Source: Cerasibacillus terrae (GTDB lineage: Bacteria; Bacillota; Bacilli; Bacillales; Amphibacillaceae). From it: 64,000 nt of DNA. Location of the stretch: contig NZ_VDUW01000003.1 in the NCBI RefSeq assembly GCF_008039555.1, positions 1 through 64,000 of the forward strand, given 5' to 3'. The position numbers were made by a program, and so were the translations under genes. This document shows positions 56,010 through 64,000 of the stretch, piece by piece. The notes under the pieces are model-generated. The model did not search any database. It was not told the origin of the DNA and worked only from the letters and a program-made list of their open reading frames with translations. Position 1 is the first letter of the stretch; each line of letters opens with the position of its first letter.

Positions 56010-57167
56010 TCATGTTGATTTTTGTTTCATAATGAAGTAAAAAACAAACATACATACTGTACCAATTGTAGCTAAACTACCGATCATAATATAAAGAAAA
56101 GTTCCTCCATAAATATCCATCCACCAGCCACCTACAAGGGAACCAATCATTCCGGAAACACCGAAGAAGACCGCATAAAAGATTAAATGACCAGTTGATT
56201 GTAATAAATGAGGAATTAAGCGGGTCACATATGCCATTGCAGCTGTATAAAAAACACCAAATGTTAACCCATGTAAAAATTGAAGACTAAGTAACATGAC
56301 TGGTGTATCAACAATGGCAAATAAAAACCAACGAACACTATAAAGAATTCCACCAATGATGACAAAAATGAGTGGATGATATTTCTTAAACCAATATCCT
56401 GATAAGGCGAAAATGATTGCCTCACTTGCAACCCCAATAAACCAAGCAAGTCCAACTAGGTCTTCGCTACCACCTAATTGAGTAATATAAAGTCCGATAA
56501 AACTGTCATTTGCTCGATGTCCAATGGTTATCAGCATCATAAATAACAAAAAGAATAAGAAGGCTTTATTTTTTAATAGTTGGGTGACATCCCGCAATTG
56601 AACTGGTTCCGAATCAACAACGACATCTTCCAAGCGAGTGACAACAATTAATGTGATTCCAGCAAATAATAAGAAGGGCCACAACATATACTCAACACCG
56701 GTTCTTGCTAGAAGTTCACCAACTAGTAATGCAGATGTTGCAAAACCGATGGAACCCCATGTTCGGATTGTACCGAATGAAATTTGCAACTGATCAGCAC
56801 GACGTTGTGCTAAGCTATCACCAAAACTACTAATCGGATAAGAAAAAAAGTAAAAAAGTGCACCAATAAGTAAAATAGCCACTAAATGATTCATTTGGAA
56901 AAAAATAATACTACTAATTAATAAACCAACGACACAGATGAGCAACATCTTTTGAACGGTCTTATACTTATCACTCATATATCCCCAAAATGGTTGAGAG
57001 AAGATAGATACGAGTGGTCCTGTAGCAAGTACCCAGCCAATCTCTGTTCCATTAAACCCTTTATATTGTAGATATAAAGGAAGAAAACTTAAAATAATTG
57101 TATTTGCAGCATGAAAACTAAATAATAATGTTTTTAATGGTAAAAGTGACGAATTTTTCGTAGTCAA
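56010..57167 (-). CDS. MFS transporter (YwbF/3-phenylpropionate-type)
   Basis: 385 aa, 12 membrane segments. MFS_1-like/nucleoside-symporter group: FAHAANTIILSFLPLYL-type TM1 (FHAANTIILSFLPLYLQ), loop 2-3 signature GYMSDKYKT, and FGTIRTWGSIGFA in the centre. TTG start 57167 after AAGGAAG; no ATG close by. The substrate is unknown. It is 110 bp upstream of nrdF on the same strand, possibly co-transcribed. Confidence 0.88.
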   Translation of the reverse strand: MTTKNSSLLPLKTLLFSFHAANTIILSFLPLYLQYKGFNGTEIGWVLATGPLVSIFSQPFWGYMSDKYKTVQKMLLICVVGLLISSIIFFQMNHLVAILLIGALFYFFSYPISSFGDSLAQRRADQLQISFGTIRTWGSIGFATSALLVGELLARTGVEYMLWPFLLFAGITLIVVTRLEDVVVDSEPVQLRDVTQLLKNKAFLFFLLFMMLITIGHRANDSFIGLYITQLGGSEDLVGLAWFIGVASEAIIFALSGYWFKKYHPLIFVIIGGILYSVRWFLFAIVDTPVMLLSLQFLHGLTFGVFYTAAMAYVTRLIPHLLQSTGHLIFYAVFFGVSGMIGSLVGGWWMDIYGGTFLYIMIGSLATIGTVCMFVFYFIMKQKST

Positions 57168-57284
57168 ATATGTCTTCCTTTCTAATGACTCATTTCCATT
57201 GCCATTATACTATAGAAGCGTTTTAACAGAAACTGAGCTGATTATCTAATTATTTTTTGATACTCTTAAAAAAGAAAAAATAGA

Positions 57285-57809
57285 GAAATCGGTCACCCAA
57301 CCAGAAATGGATGCCCGAAAAAGCGCGGAAGTCGAAAAAACGGTCATCCAACCGGAAATGGATGCCCGAAAAAGCGAGGAAGTCGAAAAAACGGTCACCC
57401 AACCGGAAATGGATGCCCGAAAAAGCGAGGAAGTCGAAAAAACGGTCACCCAACTGGGAATGGATGCCCGAAAAAGCGAGGAACATCCAAAATCGGTCAC
57501 CCAACCGGAAATGGATGCCCGAAAAAGCGAGGAAGTCGAAAAAACGGTCATCCAACCGGAAATGGATGCCCGAAAAAGCGAGGAAGTCGAAAAAACGGTC
57601 ATCCAACCGGAAATGGATGCCCGAAAAAGTGCGGAAATCGAGAAATCGGTCATCCAATTGGAATTGGTTGCCCGAAAAAGCGCGGAAATCGAGAAATCGG
57701 TCACCCAACTGGGAATGGATGCCCGAAACAGCGAGGAACATCCAAAATCGGTCATCCAACCAGAAATGGATGCCCGAAAAAGTGAGGAAGTCGAAAAAAC
57801 GGTCACCCA
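57285..57809 (+). repeat. 51-bp tandem repeat array 3 (10 units)
   Basis: The TGCCCG marker recurs exactly every 51 bp from 57312 to 57771. The consensus is TGCCCGAAAAAGCGAGGAA, GTCGAAAAAACGGTCA and CCCAACCGGAAATGGA. A variant (GAACATCCAAAATCGG) occurs twice, 255 bp apart (57480 and 57735), as does its left neighbour CTGGGAATGG, so a five-unit block was duplicated. Four long open frames result, encoding 17-residue repeats; no ribosome site or codon bias favours any of them. The 57810-58035 stretch holds no gene, only an ATTAATTCC/GGAATTAAT inverted repeat (57922-57980). Confidence 0.97.
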
Positions 57810-58035
57810 TAAGTCGGGAAGAATATGCTACCTCTTTTATTGATGAGGAGTATTCTCCCCAGATTGAACACCTTCTTGTTTTACTTTTTCGAAATCTAGG
57901 TTAAACTGTAATTGGGTCATTATTAATTCCGCCTACTATGTTTATCGTCGTTGAAAACATTGTATCATAGGAATTAATAAGGGCCTTTTTTTTATGACCT
58001 ATTTTATTCTTTTTACACAATACAATTATACGGAC

Positions 58036-58566
58036 TTAATCATTCGCCCACATCTTTTGTAAAAACGCGTCTCGACCTGATTTTTTTCTATCTTCTTCAT
58101 ATGTAGCTTTGCTTTTTAAATAAAAATTTTGATGTTCTTCTTCTGCTGGATAAAATGGACTTGCAGCTAAAATTTTTGTAACAATTGGTTTTGTGAATTT
58201 ACCGCTTCGTACTAAATCTTGTTTTGATTCAATTGCAACTTGTTTTTGGGAATCATCATGGTAGAAAATAGCTGTTCGGTAAGAATCACCGCGATCATGA
58301 AATTGTCCATAATTATCAGTAGGATCAATTTGTTGCCAAAAAATATGTACAATTGTTTCATAAGAAATCACTGACTCGTCATATGTAATTTCGACTGCTT
58401 CATAATGCCCTGTTGTTCCTTTTTTTACATCATCATATGTAGGGTTTTCAACATGACCACCCGTGTACCCAGATAAAACCCTTTTTACGCCGTCCCATTG
58501 GTCGAAGGGTTTTACCATACACCAAAAACATCCTCCTGCAAATGTTGCTTTTTTTATATTTGTCAT
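58036..58566 (-). CDS. msrA: peptide methionine sulfoxide reductase MsrA
   Basis: 176 aa. Reduces S-methionine sulfoxide. Active-site GCFWC (residues ~12-16), GYTGG, TGHYEAVEITYD and the DPTDNYGQFHDRGDSYRTAIF block are all canonical. There is no fused MsrB domain and no adjacent msrB. GGTGGTGA precedes the ATG. Confidence 0.96.
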   Translation of the reverse strand: MTNIKKATFAGGCFWCMVKPFDQWDGVKRVLSGYTGGHVENPTYDDVKKGTTGHYEAVEITYDESVISYETIVHIFWQQIDPTDNYGQFHDRGDSYRTAIFYHDDSQKQVAIESKQDLVRSGKFTKPIVTKILAASPFYPAEEEHQNFYLKSKATYEEDRKKSGRDAFLQKMWAND

Positions 58567-58661
58567 CGGATCACCACCATCAAAGAATGAAAATTTTAAA
58601 AAAATGAAGTAAAATAGAAATTAATTACTAACTATAACATAATTATAAGGGGTTTGACATA

Positions 58662-59372
58662 ATGAATGAACCATTTGTACATAAGCTATTTAAAGGTAGG
58701 GTAAAAAAAATTGGAGACCCTAATGCTAAACATGCATTTGATAAACAGTGGGAAACAGGAATGTTTAAGAATGAAATAGAAGACCCTATCTATCTAACAG
58801 AAACAGGATTAATAGGTGATGATGTTGCAGACAAGAAGAATCATGGTGGGCCAGAAAAGGCATTGTTCGCTTATCCTGTGGGGCATTATAAATATTGGAA
58901 AGAAAAATTACAGAATGATTCCATCGATGTTGGTGGAATGGGTGAAAATCTTGCCATGCTTGAAATGGATGAGTTTACCGTTTGTATTGGCGATACGTAT
59001 CAATTTGGTGATGCAATTATCCAAGTATCTCAGCCACGTCGCCCATGTTGGAAACCAGCTCGTCGTTATCGGGTGATGGATTTAGCGTTGCAAATTCAAA
59101 ATAGTGGTAGAACAGGATGGTATTTTCGCGTATTACAAGAAGGAGAAGTCATATCGCGAATTGATTTGGAGTTATTAGAACGCCCTTATCCACAATGGAC
59201 AATCGCTGCCTGCAATGAAGTTATGTATATTCGAAAAGATGATTTAAAGGCAGCATCTGAATTAGCAGAGTGTAAATATTTAGCAGTGAACTGGAAGAAA
59301 TCCTTGAAAAAAAGACTTATAGGACGTGAATCATTAATTGATAAGCGAGTATTTGGGCCGAACAAACAATAA
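58662..59372 (+). CDS. MOSC-domain protein (YiiM-like)
   Basis: 236 aa. MOSC domain with the conserved Cys in VSQPRRPCWKP, HGGPEKALFAYP and GGMGENL, followed by a YiiM-type 3-alpha C-terminal domain. YiiM proteins are molybdenum-cofactor enzymes that reduce N-hydroxylated compounds. AAGGGG precedes the ATG. Followed by a terminator. Confidence 0.92.
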   Translation: MNEPFVHKLFKGRVKKIGDPNAKHAFDKQWETGMFKNEIEDPIYLTETGLIGDDVADKKNHGGPEKALFAYPVGHYKYWKEKLQNDSIDVGGMGENLAMLEMDEFTVCIGDTYQFGDAIIQVSQPRRPCWKPARRYRVMDLALQIQNSGRTGWYFRVLQEGEVISRIDLELLERPYPQWTIAACNEVMYIRKDDLKAASELAECKYLAVNWKKSLKKRLIGRESLIDKRVFGPNKQ

Positions 59373-59376
59373 CAGA

Positions 59377-59412
59377 AAACCTTAGTCGATATTAATCAAC
59401 TAAGGTTTTTGT
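59377..59412 (+). terminator. terminator of the MOSC gene
   Basis: AAACCTTAGT / ACTAAGGTTTTT stem-loop with T tail. Confidence 0.85.
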
Positions 59413-59479
59413 TCCTTTAAATAGGTATATACATGTTTAGAGTAGTTAAACTATAAGATATGGGGATGGGAGGAATCGT

Positions 59480-60040
59480 ATGTTAGATAATGCATTTGCT
59501 ATGGTAACGATTATATTAACCATTAATATTGTATATGTATCTTTTTTTACTGTTCGAATGATTTTAATGATGAAGGGAAGGCGTTATATTGCCGCTTTTC
59601 TAAGCATGATAGAAATTGTAATTTATGTGTTAGGACTTGGATTAGTTTTGGATAATCTAAATCAAATTGAAAATTTAATAGCATACGCAGTTGGATATGG
59701 TCTTGGTGTCATTATTGGGTCAATCATTGAAGAAAAATTAGCGCTTGGCTATATTACGGTCCATGTTATTTCATCTAATCCAGATTTAGATTTTACAAGA
59801 AGGCTCCGAGATAAGGGGTATGGTGTGACAAGCTGGTTTGCCTATGGGATGGATGGAGACCGTTTAGCGATGCAAATTTTAACACCGAGAAAATATGAAT
59901 TACGATTGTATGAAACAATCAAATCAATTGACCCGAAGGCATTTATCATTGCATATGAGCCACAACATATACATGGTGGCTTCTGGGTGAAACAAGTGAA
60001 AAAAGGAAGTCTATTCCAATCAAAAGAAGGACAAAAGTAA
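59480..60040 (+). CDS. yebE: DUF2179 membrane protein YebE
   Basis: 186 aa: three membrane helices (about 5-28, 37-58, 67-88) and a C-terminal DUF2179-like alpha/beta domain ([22 protein letters not shown]). UPF0316 family, same place as B. subtilis yebE before purE. yebG, which follows it in B. subtilis, is not found here. GGGAGGAA precedes the ATG. Confidence 0.88.
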   Translation: MLDNAFAMVTIILTINIVYVSFFTVRMILMMKGRRYIAAFLSMIEIVIYVLGLGLVLDNLNQIENLIAYAVGYGLGVIIGSIIEEKLALGYITVHVISSNPDLDFTRRLRDKGYGVTSWFAYGMDGDRLAMQILTPRKYELRLYETIKSIDPKAFIIAYEPQHIHGGFWVKQVKKGSLFQSKEGQK

Positions 60041-60116
60041 AATTAATATTACTTAAAAAACATCTATTAGATAATAAAAATAACAAAAAGCGAAAAAAAT
60101 AGAGGAAAGTAACTCA

Positions 60117-60194
60117 AAACCCGAACAATAAGGTATAAACTTGTAAAAACGTTCAAGAAAATGATTGACATGCATTACTTCCTTTTGTTATGCT
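60117..60194 (+). promoter_or_regulatory. PurR boxes and sigma-A promoter of the pur operon
   Basis: Upstream PurBox AAACCCGAACAAT (60117-60129, consensus AWWWCCGAACWWT with one mismatch) and a weaker inverted partner with core GTTC near 60151. They are followed by TTGACA (60165-60170), an 18-bp spacer and TATGCT (60189-60194). Confidence 0.65.
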
Positions 60195-60216
60195 TGAAAC
60201 GTTAATTTGATAATAA

Positions 60217-60283
60217 ACTCATATAATTTCAAGAATAAGGCTTGAAAGTTTCTACCCGTCACCGAAAATGCCGGACTATGAGT
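60217..60283 (+). promoter_or_regulatory. guanine riboswitch of the pur operon
   Basis: P1 ACTCAT/ATGAGT, L2 AATAAGGC, J2/3 GTTTCTACC, L3 CACCGAAAATG and GACTATG. C at the specificity position indicates guanine. L2 (usually ATATGG) and L3 (usually CCGTAAA) both have T replaced by A. A terminator at 60368-60418 follows. Confidence 0.92.
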
Positions 60284-60367
60284 GGAGATGAATCATTATA
60301 GAACATATAGTGATTAATTTGATACGGTTTCAGGAAGAGAAAATGCTTAGAAACCGGTTTTGGGTAT

Positions 60368-60418
60368 TATTCTATTCATCTTCTCTCATGGTAAGAGGGG
60401 GACGAATAGAATTTTTTA
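60368..60418 (+). terminator. riboswitch-controlled terminator of purE
   Basis: ATTCTATTC...CTCTC / AAGAG...GAATAGAAT with TTTTTT, 49 bp before purE. Confidence 0.85.
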
Positions 60419-60466
60419 TTTTAATATACAATTATACAATTTTTTAAGACAGAAAGCAGGGGTTTT

Positions 60467-60958
60467 ATGACTTTGGTCGGTGTTATTATGGGAAGTATCT
60501 CAGATTGGGAAACAATGGAATATGCATGCAAAACATTGGATGAGTTAGAAATACCATATGAAAAAGAGGTTATTTCAGCACATCGTACACCAGACATGAT
60601 GTTCGAATATGCGAAGACAGCACGTGAGCGTGGTTTAAAAGTAATTATTGCAGGAGCAGGTGGAGCGGCACATTTACCTGGAATGGTTGCATCACAAACA
60701 AACCTTCCAGTAATAGGAGTTCCTGTTCAGAGTCGGGCATTAAATGGAATGGATTCTTTACTATCTATTGTACAAATGCCTGGTGGTGTACCAACAGCAA
60801 CGGTTGCTATTGGAAAGGCAGGTGCAACGAATGCAGCTATTTTAGCAGGGCAAATAATCGGTGCATATGATGCGGATGTTTATGAGAAATTAAAAGCATA
60901 TCGTGAAAACTTACAAGATAAAGTTGCAGAAATGAGGGAAGACCTTGCCAATAAATAA
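60467..60958 (+). CDS. purE: 5-(carboxyamino)imidazole ribonucleotide mutase
   Basis: 163 aa, class I PurE. Converts N5-CAIR to [35 protein letters not shown] and [20 protein letters not shown] with the catalytic His are all intact. AGCAGGGG before the ATG. First gene of the operon, overlapping purK by 14 bp. Confidence 0.97.
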   Translation: MTLVGVIMGSISDWETMEYACKTLDELEIPYEKEVISAHRTPDMMFEYAKTARERGLKVIIAGAGGAAHLPGMVASQTNLPVIGVPVQSRALNGMDSLLSIVQMPGGVPTATVAIGKAGATNAAILAGQIIGAYDADVYEKLKAYRENLQDKVAEMREDLANK

Positions 60959-62075
60959 TGTCATTTTACCACCACAAACCATCGGAATTATCGGAGGAGG
61001 ACAACTTGGCCGTATGATGGCTATTGCAGCACGCGAAATGGGCTATCAAATTGCTGTTCTTGATCCAACACCGAATTGTCCAACCGCACAAATTGCTGAA
61101 CACCATATTCAAGCAGCCTATGACGATATGGATGCAATTAAGAAACTGACAGATATAAGTGATGTTGTCACATATGAATTTGAAAATGTTGATTTACAGG
61201 CAGCACAATATATTGAACAAGCCGGTAAATTACCACAAGGTGCCTTCGCATTAGAAATAACTCAAAATCGTGAAAAAGAAAAACAATTAATGAAGGATGC
61301 AGGTCTACCTGTACCAATGTTTAAAATTGTCCATGACGGAAAAGCTTGTCAACAATTAATGGAAGATATGCCATATCCAGCAGTAATTAAAACTTGTAGT
61401 GGAGGATATGACGGAAAAGGCCAATTAAAGCTTGAGTCAGAAGAAGACCTTCCAGCAGCAATGGAATTTGCTGATAAACATAAACATTGTATTATCGAAC
61501 AGTGGATTTCTTTTGATAAGGAAATTTCAGTTGTCTTTACACGAAGAAAAGACGGAGAATTAGCGATTTTCCCAATTGGTGAAAATGATCATAAAGACCA
61601 TATCTTGTATCAAACAACCGTACCAGCAAGTATTTCTAAAACTGTAAAAGAAAAGGCAACTCAAGCAGCGCGTGCCTTAGCAGAGAAGATTGATGTAGTT
61701 GGTACGTTTGCGATTGAAATGTTTGTTCGTGGGGATTCCGTTTATATTAATGAAATGGCACCACGACCTCATAATTCAGGACATTATACGATTGAAGCGT
61801 GTAATATATCTCAATTTAAGCAACACATCCTCGCCATTTGTGGTTTACCATTAATGGAAATTTCATTATTACAACCATCGATCATGATTAATATTCTTGG
61901 TGAAGATTTAGATGGGGCATTAAAGCAAATGCGAACATTTAATCAAGGATTTATTCATCTTTATGGTAAAAAGGAAGCGAAAGAAAAGCGAAAAATGGGA
62001 CATATCACATTTACTGCTAAGGATACTAAAGCGCTAGTACGAATGATTGAAGGATACAAGGAGGCAATATCGTGA
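60945..62075 (+). CDS. purK: 5-(carboxyamino)imidazole ribonucleotide synthase
   Basis: 376 aa, ATP-grasp enzyme that makes N5-CAIR from AIR, bicarbonate and [32 protein letters not shown] (ATP loop) and [17 protein letters not shown] are diagnostic. TTG start 60945 inside purE, with GAGGGAAG upstream. Confidence 0.96.
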   Translation: MPINNVILPPQTIGIIGGGQLGRMMAIAAREMGYQIAVLDPTPNCPTAQIAEHHIQAAYDDMDAIKKLTDISDVVTYEFENVDLQAAQYIEQAGKLPQGAFALEITQNREKEKQLMKDAGLPVPMFKIVHDGKACQQLMEDMPYPAVIKTCSGGYDGKGQLKLESEEDLPAAMEFADKHKHCIIEQWISFDKEISVVFTRRKDGELAIFPIGENDHKDHILYQTTVPASISKTVKEKATQAARALAEKIDVVGTFAIEMFVRGDSVYINEMAPRPHNSGHYTIEACNISQFKQHILAICGLPLMEISLLQPSIMINILGEDLDGALKQMRTFNQGFIHLYGKKEAKEKRKMGHITFTAKDTKALVRMIEGYKEAIS

Positions 62076-63367
62076 TTGAGCGGTATACCAGAAAAGAAAT
62101 GGGTCATATTTGGTCAGAAAAAAATAAATATGATGCTTGGTTAGAAGTTGAAATCTTAGCATGTGAAGCATGGAGTGAGCTTGGATTTATTCCAAAAGAA
62201 GACGTGAAAAACCTTCGTAAAAATGCGTCCTTTGATGTGAAACGAATCGCAGAAATTGAACAAGAAACACGTCATGATGTTGTCGCATTTACTCGTTGTG
62301 TTTCTGAAACCTTAGGAGATGAGAAAAAATGGGTCCATTATGGCTTAACTTCAACAGACGTTGTGGATACGGCTCAGTCCTATCGTTTGAAACAAGCAAA
62401 TGAAATTATCCGGAAAGATTTACATGTTTTCATTGAAATTTTAAAAGAAAAAGCAATCGAACATAAACATACGGTGATGATGGGAAGAACACATGGAGTA
62501 CATGCAGAACCTACGACATTTGGTTTAAAACTAGCTCTTTGGTATGAAGAGATGAAGCGTAATCTAGCCCGTTTTGAACTTGCAGCAAAGGATATTGAAT
62601 TCGGAAAATTATCTGGAGCGGTTGGAACATATGCAAATATCGACCCATTTGTGGAAAAGTATGTTTGTGAATATTTAGGATTACAGCCTGCACCAGTATC
62701 TACACAAACATTACAAAGAGATCGCCATGCAGCATATATTGCAACACTTTCTTTAATTGCTACATCGATTGAAAAATTTGCAACAGAAATCCGTGGCTTA
62801 CAGAAAACGGAAACACGTGAAGTAGAGGAGTTTTTCGCTAAAGGACAAAAAGGTTCTTCTGCCATGCCACATAAACGAAACCCGATTGGTTCTGAGAATA
62901 TGACAGGAATAGCCCGGGTACTACGTGGGTTTATGGTAACTGCCTATGAAAATGTTTCATTATGGCATGAGCGCGATATTTCACATTCATCTGCAGAACG
63001 AATTATTTTACCAGATGCTACAATCGCCATCAATTATATGTTAAACCGCTTCTCTAAAATTATTAAAAATTTAACCGTTTTTCCAGAAAATATGAAAGGT
63101 AATATTGACAAAACACATGGTGTGATTTTTTCACAAAGGGTTTTATTAACGTTAATTGATAAAGGGATGTCACGAGAGAAGGCATACGACATCGTTCAAC
63201 CAAAAGCGATGGAAGCCTGGGAAACAGAAACTCATTTTAAACAATTAATTGAAAAAGAAAAGGCAATTACAAATGTATTATCTGAAGAAGAAATAGTGAA
63301 CTGCTTTGATTACACGTATCATTTGAAAAATGTAGATGCTATTTTTGAAAGAATTGGCTTGAACTAA
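62072..63367 (+). CDS. purB: adenylosuccinate lyase
   Basis: 431 aa, fumarase/aspartase superfamily; cleaves SAICAR and adenylosuccinate. [14 protein letters not shown] (catalytic His), [14 protein letters not shown] and the signature [16 protein letters not shown] with flexible Ser loop. GTG start 62072 overlaps the purK stop (GTGA), with AAGGAGG upstream. Confidence 0.97.
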   Translation: MIERYTRKEMGHIWSEKNKYDAWLEVEILACEAWSELGFIPKEDVKNLRKNASFDVKRIAEIEQETRHDVVAFTRCVSETLGDEKKWVHYGLTSTDVVDTAQSYRLKQANEIIRKDLHVFIEILKEKAIEHKHTVMMGRTHGVHAEPTTFGLKLALWYEEMKRNLARFELAAKDIEFGKLSGAVGTYANIDPFVEKYVCEYLGLQPAPVSTQTLQRDRHAAYIATLSLIATSIEKFATEIRGLQKTETREVEEFFAKGQKGSSAMPHKRNPIGSENMTGIARVLRGFMVTAYENVSLWHERDISHSSAERIILPDATIAINYMLNRFSKIIKNLTVFPENMKGNIDKTHGVIFSQRVLLTLIDKGMSREKAYDIVQPKAMEAWETETHFKQLIEKEKAITNVLSEEEIVNCFDYTYHLKNVDAIFERIGLN

Positions 63368-63410
63368 ATCCATTATCCATTCATGTAAAAAAATCATTGG
63401 AGGAATAAAC

Positions 63411-64000
63411 ATGGAAAATAAAACATATCCAACACCAGAACAAATTGAACAAGAAATGCACTTCTTAGAAATGGGCCTCACTGAAGAAGAATATAACCGC
63501 GTAAAAGAACTCCTTGGTCGATTACCGAACTATGTTGAAACTGGATTATTCTCAGCCATGTGGTCTGAACATTGTAGTTATAAATCATCCAAACCTTTGT
63601 TGAAAAAATTCCCGACAAAAGGAATAAACGTTCTTCAAGGTCCAGGTGAAGGTGCCGGGGTAGTCGATATTGGTGATGAACAAGCAGTTGTCTTTAAAAT
63701 GGAAAGTCATAATAGCCCTTCTTTTGTTGAACCATTTGAAGGTGCTGCAACTGGAGTTGGAGGTATTGTTCGTGATGTGTTTTCCATGGGAGCAAAACCA
63801 ATTGCACTAATGAATTCCCTTCGCTTTGGTAATTTAAATCAAGGTCGCTCCAATGAATTACTAACAGAAGTTGTTCGGGGAATTGCTCATTATGGGAATA
63901 CCCTCCAAGTACCAACGGTTGGTGGAGAAATTCAATTTGATGATTGTTATGAAGAGAATCCACTCGTTAATGCAATGTGTGTCGGTTTAATTGATCATAA
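63411..64000 (+). CDS. purL: phosphoribosylformylglycinamidine synthase subunit PurL (partial)
   Basis: The first ~196 residues of the gene are in the window. N-terminal [72 protein letters not shown] and [11 protein letters not shown] identify the small-type PurL, which needs PurS and PurQ. In the SHNHP motif the second His is Ser (ESHNSPSF); the first His and SEHC are kept. TTGGAGGA lies upstream of ATG 63411. It follows purB after 43 bp, with no purC, purS or purQ between. Confidence 0.95.
   Translation, partial: MENKTYPTPEQIEQEMHFLEMGLTEEEYNRVKELLGRLPNYVETGLFSAMWSEHCSYKSSKPLLKKFPTKGINVLQGPGEGAGVVDIGDEQAVVFKMESHNSPSFVEPFEGAATGVGGIVRDVFSMGAKPIALMNSLRFGNLNQGRSNELLTEVVRGIAHYGNTLQVPTVGGEIQFDDCYEENPLVNAMCVGLIDH

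Noticed and set aside
57307..57904. Long open frames over array 3 encoding 17-residue repeats (MDARKSEEVEKTVTQPE type) in several frames of both strands
   Set aside because: Frames stay open because the unit (51 bp) is a multiple of three; there is no ribosome site, no codon bias, and four frames are equally open.

Overview
The window is chromosomal DNA of a low-GC Firmicute of the family Bacillaceae. Gene order follows Bacillus subtilis closely: rRNA operon, thiL-tsaE-tsaB-rimI-tsaD, ydiF, moaC-rex, ydiK-ydiL, groES-groEL, then pspA-ydjGHI, yeaC-yeaD-yebA, guaA, pbuG, yebE and the start of the pur operon. AT richness, frequent TTG/GTG starts with strong AGGAGG sites, a CIRCE element, sigma-W and sigma-D promoters and two guanine riboswitches all agree. 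The genus cannot be fixed from this sequence; a halotolerant Oceanobacillus/Virgibacillus-type relative is only a guess.

Layout. 1-548: end of an rRNA operon (23S end, 5S, tRNA-fMet, tRNA-Asp). 755-2825: a 51-bp tandem repeat array split by an IS256-family element with an 8-9 bp target duplication. 3018-14703: housekeeping genes (thiamine diphosphate, t6A tRNA modification, SEDS glycosyltransferase, ABC-F protein, molybdopterin, Rex, chaperonins), including a DnaA-box cluster behind tsaD. 14704-26459: an 11.8-kb genomic island integrated at the 3' end of groEL, bounded by an 18-bp direct repeat and carrying a tyrosine recombinase without its N-terminal domain. 26460-36950: accessory genes, two IS3-type remnants, a lipoprotein, an RraA-like protein, an acyl-CoA ligase. 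36955-46830: holin-amidase pair, sigma-W pspA operon, oligopeptide-binding lipoprotein, amidase, second 51-bp array. 46993-64000: yeaCD-yebA, guaA, pbuG, nrdF, MFS transporter, third 51-bp array, msrA, MOSC protein, yebE, purEKB and the start of purL.

The island combines a flagellin with its own CsrA-like regulator behind two tandem sigma-D promoters; a three-gene graspetide (ester/amide-crosslinked RiPP) cluster with a three-repeat precursor, an MvdD-like ATP-grasp ligase and a membrane protein; the wreck of a type III restriction-modification system; and an apparently intact Gabija defence pair (gajA-gajB).

The other main observations are as follows. Three intergenic arrays share the same 51-bp period and are related in sequence. 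The GuaA glutaminase domain has glycine at the catalytic cysteine position. purC, purS and purQ are absent between purB and purL. GroES lacks most of the roof hairpin.
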